Shown: positions 8,258 to 16,311 of the stretch, one piece after another
Numbering within the stretch: position 1 is the first letter of the stretch
Layout of the letters: every line of letters begins with the position of its first letter
Source of the DNA: Amazonocrinis nigriterrae CENA67
Lineage (GTDB): Bacteria > Cyanobacteriota > Cyanobacteriia > Cyanobacteriales > Nostocaceae
Length of the DNA: 33,895 nucleotides
Reading direction: 5' to 3'
Assembly (NCBI RefSeq): GCF_016056305.1
Contig: NZ_JAECZC010000053.1
Location: 1-33,895, forward strand
Program-made: the position numbers and the translations under genes
Notes under the pieces: model-generated
What the model saw: only the letters and a program-made list of their open reading frames with translations
Told to the model about the DNA's origin: nothing
The model's database searches: none

Positions 8258-8902
8258 GTGGAAAAAAGCATACCAAAACCTATTCGTGTAATCACTGTTG
8301 ATGATCATCAAATTCTGCGCGGAGGGATTAAATTTCTATTGCTGGCGTTTGATGATATTGAATTGGTGGGTGAAGCAGCTAACGGAGAAGAGGCACTACA
8401 TTTGTGCGAACAGTTACAACCACATGTGGTGCTGATGGATTTGATGATGTCGGGGATGAATGGAGCAGAAACTACAAAAGCTATTAAAAGAAAGTACTCA
8501 AAAATTCAGGTTTTGGTTTTAACCAGTTTTATGGAGACGGAGTTGATAAAACAAGCAATGACAGCTGGGGCTATTGGTTATCTGCTCAAAGGTGCTTCAA
8601 TTGATGAATTGGCAGATGCTATCCGAGCCGGTGCTGCTGGGTATTCTATGTTGTCCACAGAGGTAATTCAGGCTTTATGTCACACACCCAAATCTTATTT
8701 GCCAGTTGAGACATTGAGTAAGCGGCAGCAAGAGGTGTTAGAACTAATTGCTTTAGGATTAACTAATGAAGCGATCGCTGAACGGATGAGATTAAGCCCT
8801 TCTACCATTAGACATCATGTAACTCACATATTAAATAGGTTAGGGGTAGCCAACCGCACTGAAGCTGCAACTAGATTGTTCGCTGACACTCATACGGCTT
8901 GA
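8258..8902 (+). CDS. NarL/LuxR-family response regulator
   Basis: 214 residues with a receiver domain (VDDHQILRGG; acidic residues D15 and D16; phospho-acceptor D61 in VVLMDLMMSGMNG; conserved Thr/Ser in VLTSF; Lys in YLLKGAS) and a C-terminal LuxR-type helix-turn-helix (about 154-205: LSKRQQEVLELIALGLTNEAI...STIRHHVTHILNRL). It is a complete two-domain regulator. The GTG start at 8258 puts the first receiver strand at residue 9, as expected for the family. It follows the HisKA_3 kinase on the same strand and is almost certainly its partner, co-transcribed or expressed from the 121-bp gap. Targets cannot be read from the sequence. Confidence 0.93.
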   Translation: MEKSIPKPIRVITVDDHQILRGGIKFLLLAFDDIELVGEAANGEEALHLCEQLQPHVVLMDLMMSGMNGAETTKAIKRKYSKIQVLVLTSFMETELIKQAMTAGAIGYLLKGASIDELADAIRAGAAGYSMLSTEVIQALCHTPKSYLPVETLSKRQQEVLELIALGLTNEAIAERMRLSPSTIRHHVTHILNRLGVANRTEAATRLFADTHTA

Positions 8903-8954
8903 AACCTTATAATTATTTTTTCAAGCAGCAAACTTACTGAAATTATTTTAATTT

Positions 8955-9818
8955 TTATTCTTTAAATATTACTAAGCCGAACTCTTCACCAGTGGGTCGA
9001 AAGCCAATTCCGCGATAAGCTGCTTGTGCTGCGTAATTTTCTCGATTTGTAAACAAAATGGCGCGTTTTACTCCTTGAGATTTGGCATCAAGTAATGAGC
9101 CAGCCACTACACTTTTAGCGTAGCCTTTACCCCGCAGTGCAGGCGGTGTCCAAACTCCACCAATCTGCACAATATCAGGTAGGCGGGCATTGAAGGCAGT
9201 ATAAGCCACTAAAGTATCTTTTGCGACTAATACCCAATGCCTTGCTGTAGCTTGACGTGCTTCTATTTCATGGCGACAAGCTGGCAGCAAATCAGGAGTT
9301 GCCGATTTTCCTAAAGCTTCTACATTAAAGGCAGCGCACCATTCACTGAGTAAATCTAACTCATCTGCATGTGGTAAACGACACTGTACTTGTTGCAATG
9401 CTAAAGCTGGGGGTATTTGCAAATCTTCTAGTGCCAGAGAAAATAATATCTCACTTTCATTTAGCTGAGTTGGTCGGTTGGCAAGTCCCAATATTTGCTT
9501 TGTGGCTTTCACTTGTGCGGCTGGCCCGGCGATTCCAGAAATTACTCGGTTAGACTGTGCAATGACTGCTTGCACCACCTCTGCAAGATAAACAGGAGCT
9601 TGCACAACCACCATGTTATTCCAATAGTGGGCGGCAACTGCAACTATAGTTGCATCTGCTATGGCAGCCACATAAGTTCCCTGAAACCTTGCACCTTCAT
9701 CAAGTAGTCCTGCTTCTCGCCAATTCGAGCGTAGAAACATAGTAGTATCGGTATGTTGCAAGAGGAAATTTTCTAACAACACCTCATCGCCAGGTTGTAG
9801 AGTTTTTAAGTTAACCAC
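8955..9818 (-). CDS. GNAT-family N-acetyltransferase
   Basis: 287 residues. The C-terminal part (about 205-285) is a clear GNAT fold: IVQIGGVWTPPALRGKGYAKSV gives strand beta4 and the acetyl-CoA pyrophosphate loop (RGKGYA), followed by a helix and ILFTNRENYAAQAAYRGIGF, the usual motif B. The N-terminal half shows no such loop and may be a degenerate second GNAT-like domain, as in double-domain GNATs. The GTG start at 9818 is chosen because GAGGA lies seven bases upstream. The gene is convergent with the response regulator and divergent from the toxin-antitoxin pair. The acceptor is unknown. Confidence 0.85.
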   Translation of the reverse strand: MVNLKTLQPGDEVLLENFLLQHTDTTMFLRSNWREAGLLDEGARFQGTYVAAIADATIVAVAAHYWNNMVVVQAPVYLAEVVQAVIAQSNRVISGIAGPAAQVKATKQILGLANRPTQLNESEILFSLALEDLQIPPALALQQVQCRLPHADELDLLSEWCAAFNVEALGKSATPDLLPACRHEIEARQATARHWVLVAKDTLVAYTAFNARLPDIVQIGGVWTPPALRGKGYAKSVVAGSLLDAKSQGVKRAILFTNRENYAAQAAYRGIGFRPTGEEFGLVIFKE

Positions 9819-9996
9819 AATAAGTCCTCATATAGTCGATTTTATACTTCATATCTTGCATCAGTTGCATTGTTGACATTTTTGTAGGATGGGCGCTGCT
9901 AATCGTTCGTTCAAACCTTGTTTTTTACGTTGTTGGCAGTTTCAATATTGAGAATGCTGCAAGATATTAGGTACAAAGTTTTAAGTAAAAATACTC

Positions 9997-10038
9997 GCAA
10001 GTCAAACACTTGCAGTTGACTTCGCAATTTGCTAAGAT
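9997..10038 (+). promoter_or_regulatory. Predicted higBA promoter with overlapping palindrome
   Basis: TTGCAG (10010-10015), a 17-bp spacer and TAAGAT (10033-10038) form a good sigma-70-type promoter about 95 bp upstream of the toxin start. The inverted repeat GCAAGT (9997-10002), five bases, ACTTGC (10008-10013) overlaps the -35 box. That is where an autoregulating antitoxin would be expected to bind. The assignment to HigA is inference. Confidence 0.5.
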
Positions 10039-10135
10039 TATTTAAAGCCTCATTATTAAGGTTTTCAATTAATTTCATTTCCCAGAACAGGAGAAAAATT
10101 ATGCCATTTTTAAAATCTAGAGGAAAACCCTATAT

Positions 10136-10444
10136 ATGCGTATTATTACAGAAACCAGACTCAAGGAAGCTTGTGAAAAGCACCCTGATGCTGAACCTAG
10201 CATACGAGCCTGGAAGAAGCTTGTAAAAATGCAAGACTGGAATAGTTTTACTGATGTCAAAGCTACTTCTGTTTTTGCACCTGACCAAGTAAAAAACTTC
10301 GTCATTTTTGATATTGGAGGAAATAAATATAGGCTAATAACCTGTATTAACTACAAAATAAAAGCTATATATATTCGTGGGTTTCTTACTCATGGAGAAT
10401 ATGACAGAGATAAATGGAAGAATGACGAATGGTTTGATAGCTAG
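10136..10444 (+). CDS. higB: HigB-family mRNA interferase toxin
   Basis: 102 residues matching the HigB (RelE-fold) toxin family: MRIITETRLKEACEKHPDAE, a central VFAPDQVKNFVIFDIGGNKYRLI with the core strands, and a C-terminal IKAIYIRGFLTHGEYDRDKW with the conserved His and Tyr near the active site. Family members cleave mRNA, usually on the ribosome. The start at 10136 is supported by AGAGGAAAA about ten bases upstream; an out-of-frame ATG at 10101 is not used. The antitoxin gene follows 96 bp downstream, in the toxin-first order typical of hig loci. Nothing suggests inactivation. Confidence 0.9.
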   Translation: MRIITETRLKEACEKHPDAEPSIRAWKKLVKMQDWNSFTDVKATSVFAPDQVKNFVIFDIGGNKYRLITCINYKIKAIYIRGFLTHGEYDRDKWKNDEWFDS

Positions 10445-10473
10445 CACTAATTAGAAGCTGTCAATCAGCTAAA

Positions 10474-10505
10474 ACTAAGATCGGTATTTTTTTACCAATC
10501 TTAGT
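10474..10505 (+). promoter_or_regulatory. Inverted repeat between higB and higA (possible operator/attenuator)
   Basis: CTAAGATCGGTA (10475-10486) and TACCAATCTTAG (10493-10504) pair with one mismatch around a loop of six T's, extended by an A-T pair at 10474/10505. The T-tract is in the loop rather than after the stem, so it is not a normal intrinsic terminator. It sits where a -35 region would be for the extended -10 promoter at 10526-10534, which suits an operator for higA. Confidence 0.55.
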
Positions 10506-10525
10506 CCTAACAGTTAAGTAAATAA

Positions 10526-10534
10526 TGCTATAAT
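10526..10534 (+). promoter_or_regulatory. Extended -10 promoter directly before higA (leaderless transcript predicted)
   Basis: TGCTATAAT is a perfect extended -10 element (TGn plus TATAAT). Its last base is six bases before the higA ATG at 10541, so transcription would begin at or next to the start codon. No Shine-Dalgarno sequence precedes that ATG, which agrees with a leaderless mRNA. The promoter call is from sequence only. Confidence 0.5.
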
Positions 10535-10540
10535 TACAAA

Positions 10541-10972
10541 ATGTTATATCATGACACCAGCTACACGGAATTGCTTACATATTTTCCCCCACGCCCCATA
10601 ACAAATCAAGAAGATTTAGAAAAAACTCAAGCAGTTGTAGATAATCTACTTGATAAAGGCGAACTAACGGAGGCAGAAGAAGACTATTTAAATTTACTGG
10701 GAATCTTAATTCATGAATACGAATCTAAACAGGATTTGGTTCCAGATATTTATGGAGTAGAACTTCTCAAAGTTTTAATTGCAGAATCGAATTTGAAACA
10801 AAAGGATTTGGTTCCTATTTTTAAAACAGAGTCAATTGTTTCTGATGTACTTAAAGGCAAGCGTAAATTAACGGTTGAACACATTCAAAAGCTTGCAGAA
10901 TTTTTCAAAGTTTCACCTGCTGTATTCTTTCCAGATAACCCATTAGACAGGGATTTTGTAGAAGTAGCTTAA
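10541..10972 (+). CDS. higA: HigA-type antitoxin, HTH (Xre-like) regulator
   Basis: 143 residues. The N-terminal half (MLYHDTSYTELLTYFPPRPITN...LTEAEEDYLNLLGILIHEYE) is the helical toxin-neutralising region of HigA-like antitoxins (COG5499 type). Residues of about 80-135 form an Xre-type helix-turn-helix (LLKVLIAESNLKQKDLVPIF...VSDVLKGKRKLTVEHIQKLAEFFKVSPAVFF). It should neutralise the upstream HigB toxin and repress the locus. It appears to have its own extended -10 promoter and no ribosome-binding site, and ends about 65 bp before a strong bidirectional terminator. Confidence 0.9.
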   Translation: MLYHDTSYTELLTYFPPRPITNQEDLEKTQAVVDNLLDKGELTEAEEDYLNLLGILIHEYESKQDLVPDIYGVELLKVLIAESNLKQKDLVPIFKTESIVSDVLKGKRKLTVEHIQKLAEFFKVSPAVFFPDNPLDRDFVEVA

Positions 10973-11035
10973 TTTGACATCCAAGCATTTACCAGAAAGA
11001 TGGATAGTTACATCAGGAAGAAATATTGGAAAATG

Positions 11036-11069
11036 AAAAGCCCCTAGTATATTCAGACTAGGGGCTTTT
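11036..11069. terminator. Bidirectional intrinsic terminator between higA and EF-G gene
   Basis: AAAAGCCCCTAGT (11036-11048) pairs perfectly with ACTAGGGGCTTTT (11057-11069) around an 8-nt loop. Read on either strand the stem ends in a T-rich run (GCTTTTATT on plus, GCTTTTCATTTT on minus), so it can end both the higBA transcript and the convergent EF-G transcript. Confidence 0.85.
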
Positions 11070-11114
11070 ATTAGCTATATCTCTAATTATTCTGGCTTCT
11101 CAAAAATCTGACAG

Positions 11115-13115
11115 TCATCTGTCATCTTTCATCGGTGTTTGTTTATAGCAAGCAAACTCCATTGTGAAGGTTGCCATACCAGAGGTAAGCGATCGCAATT
11201 CTGTAGAATAACCAAACATCTGCACCAGGGGAACTTCAGCCCGAATTACTGAGTATCCCTGCATGGTTTCGGAACCCAACAGTAAACCCCGACGCGAGGA
11301 AAGATCACCCTGAACTCTACCCATGAACTCGTTTGGTGTTTCCACTTCTACAAGCATGATAGGTTCAAGGATATAGGGTTTGGCTTTTTTGATCGCATCT
11401 TCAAGGGCTTGATGGGCTGCTGACCTAAATGCCAACTCTGAAGAGTCAACTGAGTGATAGGAACCTCCAGCCAAAACGACTTTCACGCCGGTGACGGGAT
11501 AGCCTTCTAGCACTCCTGCTTGCAAGGCCTCGCGGAAACCTTTCTCGCATCCAGGGATATATTCTTTAGGAATCGCACCCCCAACGACGCGGTTGTCAAA
11601 GACAAACAGTTCATCTGTAGGTTCAATCCACCCACTGACGTGGGCATATTGACCAGAACCACCCGATTGTTTCTTGAGTCGGTAGTCGAAAGTTGCTTTT
11701 TGTCCAATTGTTTCTCGATAAGCTACGGCGGGAGTACCAACGTAGACTTCAGCGTTATATTCCCGTTGGATGCGTTCGATGTAGATTTCCAAGTGCAGTT
11801 CGCCCATTCCAGAAATGAGAGTTGTTCCTGATTCTGGGTCGATGCTGACTCGAAAAGTCGGGTCTTCTCGTTGAAAGCGGTTGAGTGCTTTGGAAAGGCG
11901 ATCGCTATCTTCTTGTTTTTTGGGTGTGATTGCCAAGGTAATCACTGGTTCCGGCACAAACATCTTTTCTAGAGACACTAGTGGTTCCCCGGTACACAAG
12001 GTATCACCGGAAGCGCAATCAACACCCAACAAAGCGACAATATCGCCAGCTACGGCAACTTTCACCTCTTCGCGCTTATTGGCGTGCATTCTCACCAATC
12101 GACCGATTTGCACCCGTTGCCCTGTACGAGAGTTGTAGACGGTATCACCTGGTTTCAACGTGCCTGAGTAAATACGGGTATAGGTCAACTGTCCAAAGGA
12201 TTCTACAGTGAGTTTGAATGCTAAAGCCACTAAGCGATTATCAATGTTATTCTCTCGTCTCCAATCCCTATCTAAGGGAGATGGGAGATAAAGAGCGATC
12301 GCATCTAATAAGTTTTGCACTCCTTTGTTTTTGAATGCTGAACCCAGCAATACAGGTGTGAGTTCCAGGCTGATAGTTGCTTGGCGGATAGTTTGCCAAA
12401 TCAGCGCTGGGGGAATTTCTTCACCTGCTAGCAGCATCTGTGTCATTGGTTCAGAGAACAGCGACAAAGCATCTAGTAGTTTTTCTCGTGCCTGTTGTGC
12501 CTCATCAACTAAAGTTTGGGGAATTGTCTTTTTCACCCAGTTTTCACCGTTTTCACCCTCATAGTAGTGAGCAGTCATTTCTACTAGGTCAATCACGCCC
12601 TGGAACTGATTTTCGTTGCCGATGGGATACTGGAGCAACACAGCATTCAATTGCAAGCGATCGCGCATTGCCTGTACTACACGAAATGGATTTGCCCCCA
12701 TGCGATCCATTTTGTTGATGAATGCCAAACGCGGCACATGGTAGCGTTTCATCTGACGATCGACGGTAATCGATTGGGACTGCACACCCGCTACAGCACA
12801 CAGCACCATGACTGCCCCATCCAACACTCGCAAGGCACGCTCGACTTCAATCGTAAAATCTACATGTCCTGGTGTATCAATTAAATTGATTTGTGTATCA
12901 TGCCACTGACAAGTCGTGGCAGCAGCAGTAATGGTGATGCCATGCAGTTTTTCCTCTGGCATGAAGTCCATGGTTGCACCCTTGCCGCCTCCCCGTACCT
13001 CCTCAATGGCGTGGATTCTGCCCGTGTAGAAGAGAATTCGCTCTGATAGAGTAGTTTTACCAGAGTCAATGTGAGCAGAAATACCAATATTGCGGATGCG
13101 TTCTCGGGGAATCAT
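11115..13115 (-). CDS. fusA: Elongation factor G paralogue (EF-G, divergent type)
   Basis: 666 residues from [24 protein letters not shown] immediately upstream supports this start over one nine codons earlier. All GTPase motifs are present: AHIDSGKT (14-21), GITIT (switch I), DTPGH (80-84) and NKMD (134-137), with GSAFKNKG as G5. The later EF-G domains follow, including VDSSELAF at the domain IV tip. The full EF-G domain set is there at slightly under the usual 690-700 residues. Several stretches ([47 protein letters not shown]) resemble the mitochondrial EF-G1/spdEFG1 lineage rather than ordinary housekeeping EF-G. The Arg normally before GITIT is His58. It is not in a str operon, so it is probably a second EF-G with a translocation, recycling or conditional role. 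Confidence 0.9.
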   Translation of the reverse strand: MIPRERIRNIGISAHIDSGKTTLSERILFYTGRIHAIEEVRGGGKGATMDFMPEEKLHGITITAAATTCQWHDTQINLIDTPGHVDFTIEVERALRVLDGAVMVLCAVAGVQSQSITVDRQMKRYHVPRLAFINKMDRMGANPFRVVQAMRDRLQLNAVLLQYPIGNENQFQGVIDLVEMTAHYYEGENGENWVKKTIPQTLVDEAQQAREKLLDALSLFSEPMTQMLLAGEEIPPALIWQTIRQATISLELTPVLLGSAFKNKGVQNLLDAIALYLPSPLDRDWRRENNIDNRLVALAFKLTVESFGQLTYTRIYSGTLKPGDTVYNSRTGQRVQIGRLVRMHANKREEVKVAVAGDIVALLGVDCASGDTLCTGEPLVSLEKMFVPEPVITLAITPKKQEDSDRLSKALNRFQREDPTFRVSIDPESGTTLISGMGELHLEIYIERIQREYNAEVYVGTPAVAYRETIGQKATFDYRLKKQSGGSGQYAHVSGWIEPTDELFVFDNRVVGGAIPKEYIPGCEKGFREALQAGVLEGYPVTGVKVVLAGGSYHSVDSSELAFRSAAHQALEDAIKKAKPYILEPIMLVEVETPNEFMGRVQGDLSSRRGLLLGSETMQGYSVIRAEVPLVQMFGYSTELRSLTSGMATFTMEFACYKQTPMKDDR

Positions 13116-13208
13116 AACGTTTCCTTTTACTTCAGCGAGCAACAGTTACCGCTTGAGCGGTAACATTAATTGTATACTACATTTGTAATATACAAATACA
13201 TCTACAAA

Positions 13209-13242
13209 TAAAAAAATTCCTCCCCTCAAATATGGGAAGGAA
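13209..13242 (-). terminator. Intrinsic terminator downstream of the globin gene
   Basis: On the minus strand TTCCTTCCC (13242-13234) pairs with GGGGAGGAA (13225-13217), with one mismatch, and is followed at once by seven T's (13216-13210). It lies about 170 bp past the globin stop codon and before the EF-G start, so it insulates the EF-G gene from globin read-through. Confidence 0.72.
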
Positions 13243-13412
13243 CTAATTGGAAAAGTTGCAAAATCGCTCTAGTAGAGCAAAGTGCTGAGTTAAGAGTTAA
13301 AATTTATTTCTCCCTCATCCCCCTCATCTCCCCTGCTCCTCTGCTCCCCCTACCTCCACCCAGCAATGCAAGGGTGAATGCAGTACCAGGGCGATCGCTG
13401 GCTTTTTTTAAT

Positions 13413-13835
13413 TTATGCTATGGATGGTACTTCACCTGCACCTTGAAGCATCTCAGCTTCAATCACTTCAAATGCACCTAGCCAAGCTTGCTTCACTTCA
13501 GGAGTCCAATCTTGCTGGAGATACTCCTCAAAAGTCACAAGTAGAGCTTCGCCTACTGCACCATAATGTTGGGGACTAGCTCCATACCCGACATGTCTAG
13601 CTCCTAAACCTTTGAGTGCTTGCCCTAATACTTCTGGTTTGCGAAGGTTTTCTACTACCAATACCAAAGCATTTAACAGCATTTTGTGTTGCCTTGCCAT
13701 ATCAATGTTGGCAAACAGTGGTTTCACCTCTGGGTGAGCTATGAACAGGTGATCGTAGAAGCTGGTTACAAATTCTGATGCACGTGGTTTAACCTGCTGA
13801 AAACTCTGCTCTAAAACTTCAACATTTAAAGACAT
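13413..13835 (-). CDS. Single-domain globin (flavohaemoglobin-like)
   Basis: 140 residues, one globin fold with no reductase domain. Key residues can be placed by alignment to Vitreoscilla haemoglobin and flavohaemoglobins: Tyr27 (B10) in TSFYDHLF, Phe41 (CD1) in VKPLFAN, Gln49 (E7) in MARQHKML, proximal His81 (F8) in LGARHVGYG, and Tyr91 (G5) in PQHYGAVGEALL. The TyrB10/GlnE7 pair is usual for oxygen- or NO-binding bacterial globins, so a role in NO detoxification or oxygen handling is likely but would need a partner reductase encoded elsewhere. No Shine-Dalgarno is evident. A strong palindrome lies 60-98 bp upstream. Confidence 0.92.
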   Translation of the reverse strand: MSLNVEVLEQSFQQVKPRASEFVTSFYDHLFIAHPEVKPLFANIDMARQHKMLLNALVLVVENLRKPEVLGQALKGLGARHVGYGASPQHYGAVGEALLVTFEEYLQQDWTPEVKQAWLGAFEVIEAEMLQGAGEVPSIA

Positions 13836-14742
13836 ATTTTTTTACTAACTTAAAAGCCAAATTTGCAAATTTCTAAAGTTACTATTTACTCTAGTTGATA
13901 AACTTGATTAAGCCTTGTTATCAAGTTTATCAAGTCTGTAAATACTTATACTTTAGCTTGAACTTGATTTTACAAATTCAAATTTTTGTCGTCAAATAGC
14001 ATTATATTATATGAATAAGAATTTATAGTTAATTTTTGTTATATAAATAATATTTGATTAATAAAAATTATAATACTCAAATTCCCTAATTTTACAAGAA
14101 AGTAGGAATGTTGTTTTTCACACACTAATGATTTAAAACTGTTGTATTATGTAAATTTGTAGATAAATAATCTGGCTTTGCAAACAACAGCTACAATCTT
14201 TATTTTTGCCATATAGGAGCAATTCATGAATTACTTATAAATATCATATAATATGATGTAAGTCTTAAAACATATATTATAGAAAGACTTTGACATCCTT
14301 TTGCTTTGTTTGTTGGTACATTTGGGTTTCAGCCATTTAGAGGTATTTAGTGTATTTCCCTTACCCTGTATAAGTTTTATTTTTGTCTCAAAGATGTTTA
14401 AGTATTGTTAGTACAGGCTTACTCAATCACGGTTTGCGAATTTATCTGATTTTCATAACCGCGATCGCCAGTACACTGTAAAAGTCTCTGAGAACCCCCT
14501 ATTTAGTCCATAGGTGCAAACCAAGATAAAATAAGTAAGCGTTGGGTAACAGTGGAATAAATTGGGCTAGCTGAGAAGGCTGGGGACGCAGGGGAAGAGA
14601 TGAGCGTTGATTGCTAAATCATCCCCCAAATTTTCAACGCCAAAATAAATAAAAACCTAATATATTTATAAAATATTCTCAAGTTTAGAGTTGGTACTTT
14701 TCTCACTTTTCCTACTTTTCTTACTTTTCTTCCTTGAGTATA
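13836..14742. other. Long AT-rich intergenic region
   Basis: About 900 bp without a credible gene on either strand and without tRNA-like sequence. It contains the palindrome at 13895-13933 and short AT-rich palindromes near 14224-14262 (ATTCATGAAT, CATATAATATG). One HIP1 site lies near 14460. The region presumably includes the globin promoter. A small RNA cannot be excluded. Confidence 0.4.
13895..13933. promoter_or_regulatory. 14-bp perfect palindrome upstream of the globin gene
   Basis: TTGATAAACTTGAT (13895-13908) is the exact reverse complement of 13920-13933, separated by 11 bases. Each arm is itself a direct repeat, TTGAT-AAAC-TTGAT. It lies 60-98 bp before the globin start, a position suited to a regulator-binding site. 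TTGAT/ATCAA half-sites recall CRP/FNR-family operators, but the 4-bp spacing occurs between direct, not inverted, half-sites. Confidence 0.5.
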
Positions 14743-14878
14743 ATGACAAAGAAATTGGAATTATCACAGCAAAAGTGGTTCAAAACACTACTTTGGTAGT
14801 CAGCACTACATTTTTATGAGTGTCATCCTTATCGCTATAGTAGGAGCGATCGCCATTGATGTAGATGAGCTAGGATGA
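14743..14878 (+). pseudogene. Probable remnant of a second DMT transporter gene (5' fragment)
   Basis: The ATG at 14743 opens an 18-codon frame MTKKLELSQQKWFKTLLW, then TAG. Its first 14 codons match the start of the intact transporter at 15214 (MTAKLELSQQQLSK) at about 33 of 42 bases. At 14816-14878 a second short frame reads MSVILIAIVGAIAIDVDELG, which resembles the GMVMAVGGAIAFELNKV membrane segment of the same transporter, although a shared HIP1 site inflates that likeness. I read it as a decayed tandem paralogue with an internal deletion. A short leader peptide is the alternative. Confidence 0.45.
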
Positions 14879-15213
14879 TTTACTAAAAATATACTGAAAG
14901 ACGTAGATGACTCATATCTGCGATTTTCTTGGTGGCGTAGTTACTGAGTGTCGAACCACTGTGATCGATATTCAATTCTATGTTCTACTTCACTTAACCA
15001 ACTAAAGAGCAACTAGTGCTTCGCCAAGTTCTCTTGGCAGGGTAAAGGGGAAAGTTGTTTTATCTGTTTGACCTTTCCCTAGACCGACAAGAGCAATTTG
15101 GGGTTAGCGGACTACTAGTCGCTTTTTTCTACTGTTCGTTGCAAAATTTAAATATACAAAGACTTGATTCAAATAATCACCACAACTATTGCCAACCCAT
15201 TCGCCACCAAGTT
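14879..15213. other. Spacer before the DMT transporter with small hairpins
   Basis: 335 bp. GCCAAG (15023-15028) and CTTGGC (15033-15038) form a perfect hairpin with a 4-nt loop, and GGGGAAAG near 15047 can pair with CTTTCCCT near 15072. The transporter frame stays open back to 15055, but that upstream part lacks hydrophobic character and I regard it as untranslated leader. Confidence 0.4.
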
Positions 15214-16170
15214 ATGACAGCTAAACTGGAATTATCACAACAGCAGTTGTCCAAAAAATCAGCTTTACTAGGAACTGCCTCATTATTTGTCGCTCTAGTT
15301 CCGATATCTTTGGCACCAGTCTTGACCAAATTATGCGAACGCGAAATTGGTGCAAACGCTGTAGCATTTCATCGTGCTTGGATCGCTACAATCATCTTCG
15401 GTTTATGGTGCGGACTCGAAGCTGTATCTAGCCAAAAGTCTAATAACCAACCCATAGAACAGAAGCCTTTGACTAAAGGAGAACTGGCATTATTGTTCTG
15501 TATGGGAACTGCGGGGACTACGTACTTTCTCTTGTGGGCTTGGTCACTTACTCAAACCAGTGTTGCTAACGTGGCTTTACTGTCTAATTTAAACTCTTTA
15601 TTCGTTGGCTTGGTAGGGTACTTGGTATTCGGTCGGCGTTTTGATCACAGATTTGTGGTCGGTATGGTTATGGCTGTAGGTGGAGCGATCGCTTTTGAAC
15701 TGAATAAAGTACAATTGGCGACTGATCAAATATTGGGTGATGGGCTTGCTTTACTAACAGCGATTTTTATGGCCACATACTTGATGCTGGTAGAACGGCT
15801 CAGAACCCGATTTAGCACTGCTACAATTATGCTGTGGCGCTGCGGAGTCACAGCAATGTTTTTGTTGCCTGTCCTACCTGTGGTCGAAAACAGATTGCTT
15901 CCCTATACCAGCATGGGTTGGTTTTTCATAATTTTCCAAGCCCTTTTCTGTCAAGTGTTTGGTCAAGGACTTTTGGCTTACAGCCTCAGTAAATTATCCT
16001 CAGGAGTTGTTGCCGTGACGCTGCTTTTTGAGCCAGTCCTTGCTTCTTTGTTTGCTTGGCTGATTTTCAATGAAGAGGTAAGTTTTTATGATTGGATAAC
16101 TTTTATAGTTATTTTACTCGGTATATATTTAGCCCAATCGAGTCAATCTGCTGACAAGGCGACAAATTAA
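15214..16170 (+). CDS. EamA/DMT-superfamily transporter
   Basis: 318 residues from MTAKLELSQQ. About ten hydrophobic helices in two five-helix halves, the usual EamA duplication. The first half includes SLAPVLTKLCEREIGANAVAFHRAW and ANVALLSNLNSLFVGLVGYLVFGRR. The second includes SLSKLSSGVVAVTLLFEPVLASLFAWLIFNEEVS, whose FEPV and FNE motifs are characteristic. It is an inner-membrane exporter or permease for small metabolites, substrate unknown. I chose 15214 rather than 15055 because similarity to the family starts just after it and the same N-terminus recurs in the fragment at 14743. It ends before a hairpin-rich terminator. Confidence 0.88.
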   Translation: MTAKLELSQQQLSKKSALLGTASLFVALVPISLAPVLTKLCEREIGANAVAFHRAWIATIIFGLWCGLEAVSSQKSNNQPIEQKPLTKGELALLFCMGTAGTTYFLLWAWSLTQTSVANVALLSNLNSLFVGLVGYLVFGRRFDHRFVVGMVMAVGGAIAFELNKVQLATDQILGDGLALLTAIFMATYLMLVERLRTRFSTATIMLWRCGVTAMFLLPVLPVVENRLLPYTSMGWFFIIFQALFCQVFGQGLLAYSLSKLSSGVVAVTLLFEPVLASLFAWLIFNEEVSFYDWITFIVILLGIYLAQSSQSADKATN

Positions 16171-16189
16171 AGAACTCCAACAAATAAAT

Positions 16190-16311
16190 TATCCCGCTTG
16201 AAGTTGTTAACTGTCCAACGCTAGTTGCAAAGGCTTTCGGTAGAGGGCGATCGCGCCCTCGCTATGACTGATGGCTATTGACGGTTGACTGTGAACAGCG
16301 GGATATTTTTT
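16190..16311 (+). terminator. REP-like multi-stem terminator after the DMT gene
   Basis: ATCCCGCT (16191-16198) pairs with AGCGGGAT (16297-16304), followed by ATTTTTTATTT. The next inner sequences (GTTGTTAACTGTC against GACGGTTGACTGTGAAC) also pair imperfectly, giving a stem of about 25 bp. The apex holds a perfect hairpin, GAGGGCG-ATCG-CGCCCTC, around a HIP1 site. Its length suggests a repeat element recruited as terminator. Confidence 0.6.

Noticed and set aside
8897-8926. Intrinsic terminator at the end of the response regulator gene
   Set aside because: GCTTGAAA and TTTCAAGC pair, but the stem overlaps the stop codon, the loop is 14 nt and no T-run follows on either strand.
10029-10226. 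Frame overlapping the start of higB
   Set aside because: It overlaps the higB promoter and coding start out of frame and has no recognisable features. The ATG at 10101 in it is preceded by AGGAG, but the product would be about 40 residues and truncated inside higB.
13836-14742. A missed tRNA or small RNA gene in the AT-rich spacer
   Set aside because: I saw no GTTCGAA-type T-arm, cloverleaf or strong terminator that would mark one; an unknown small RNA cannot be excluded.
15055-15213. 53-codon extension of the DMT transporter
   Set aside because: It lacks similarity to the family, and the N-terminus beginning at 15214 recurs in the fragment at 14743. The region also contains a hairpin-forming repeat.
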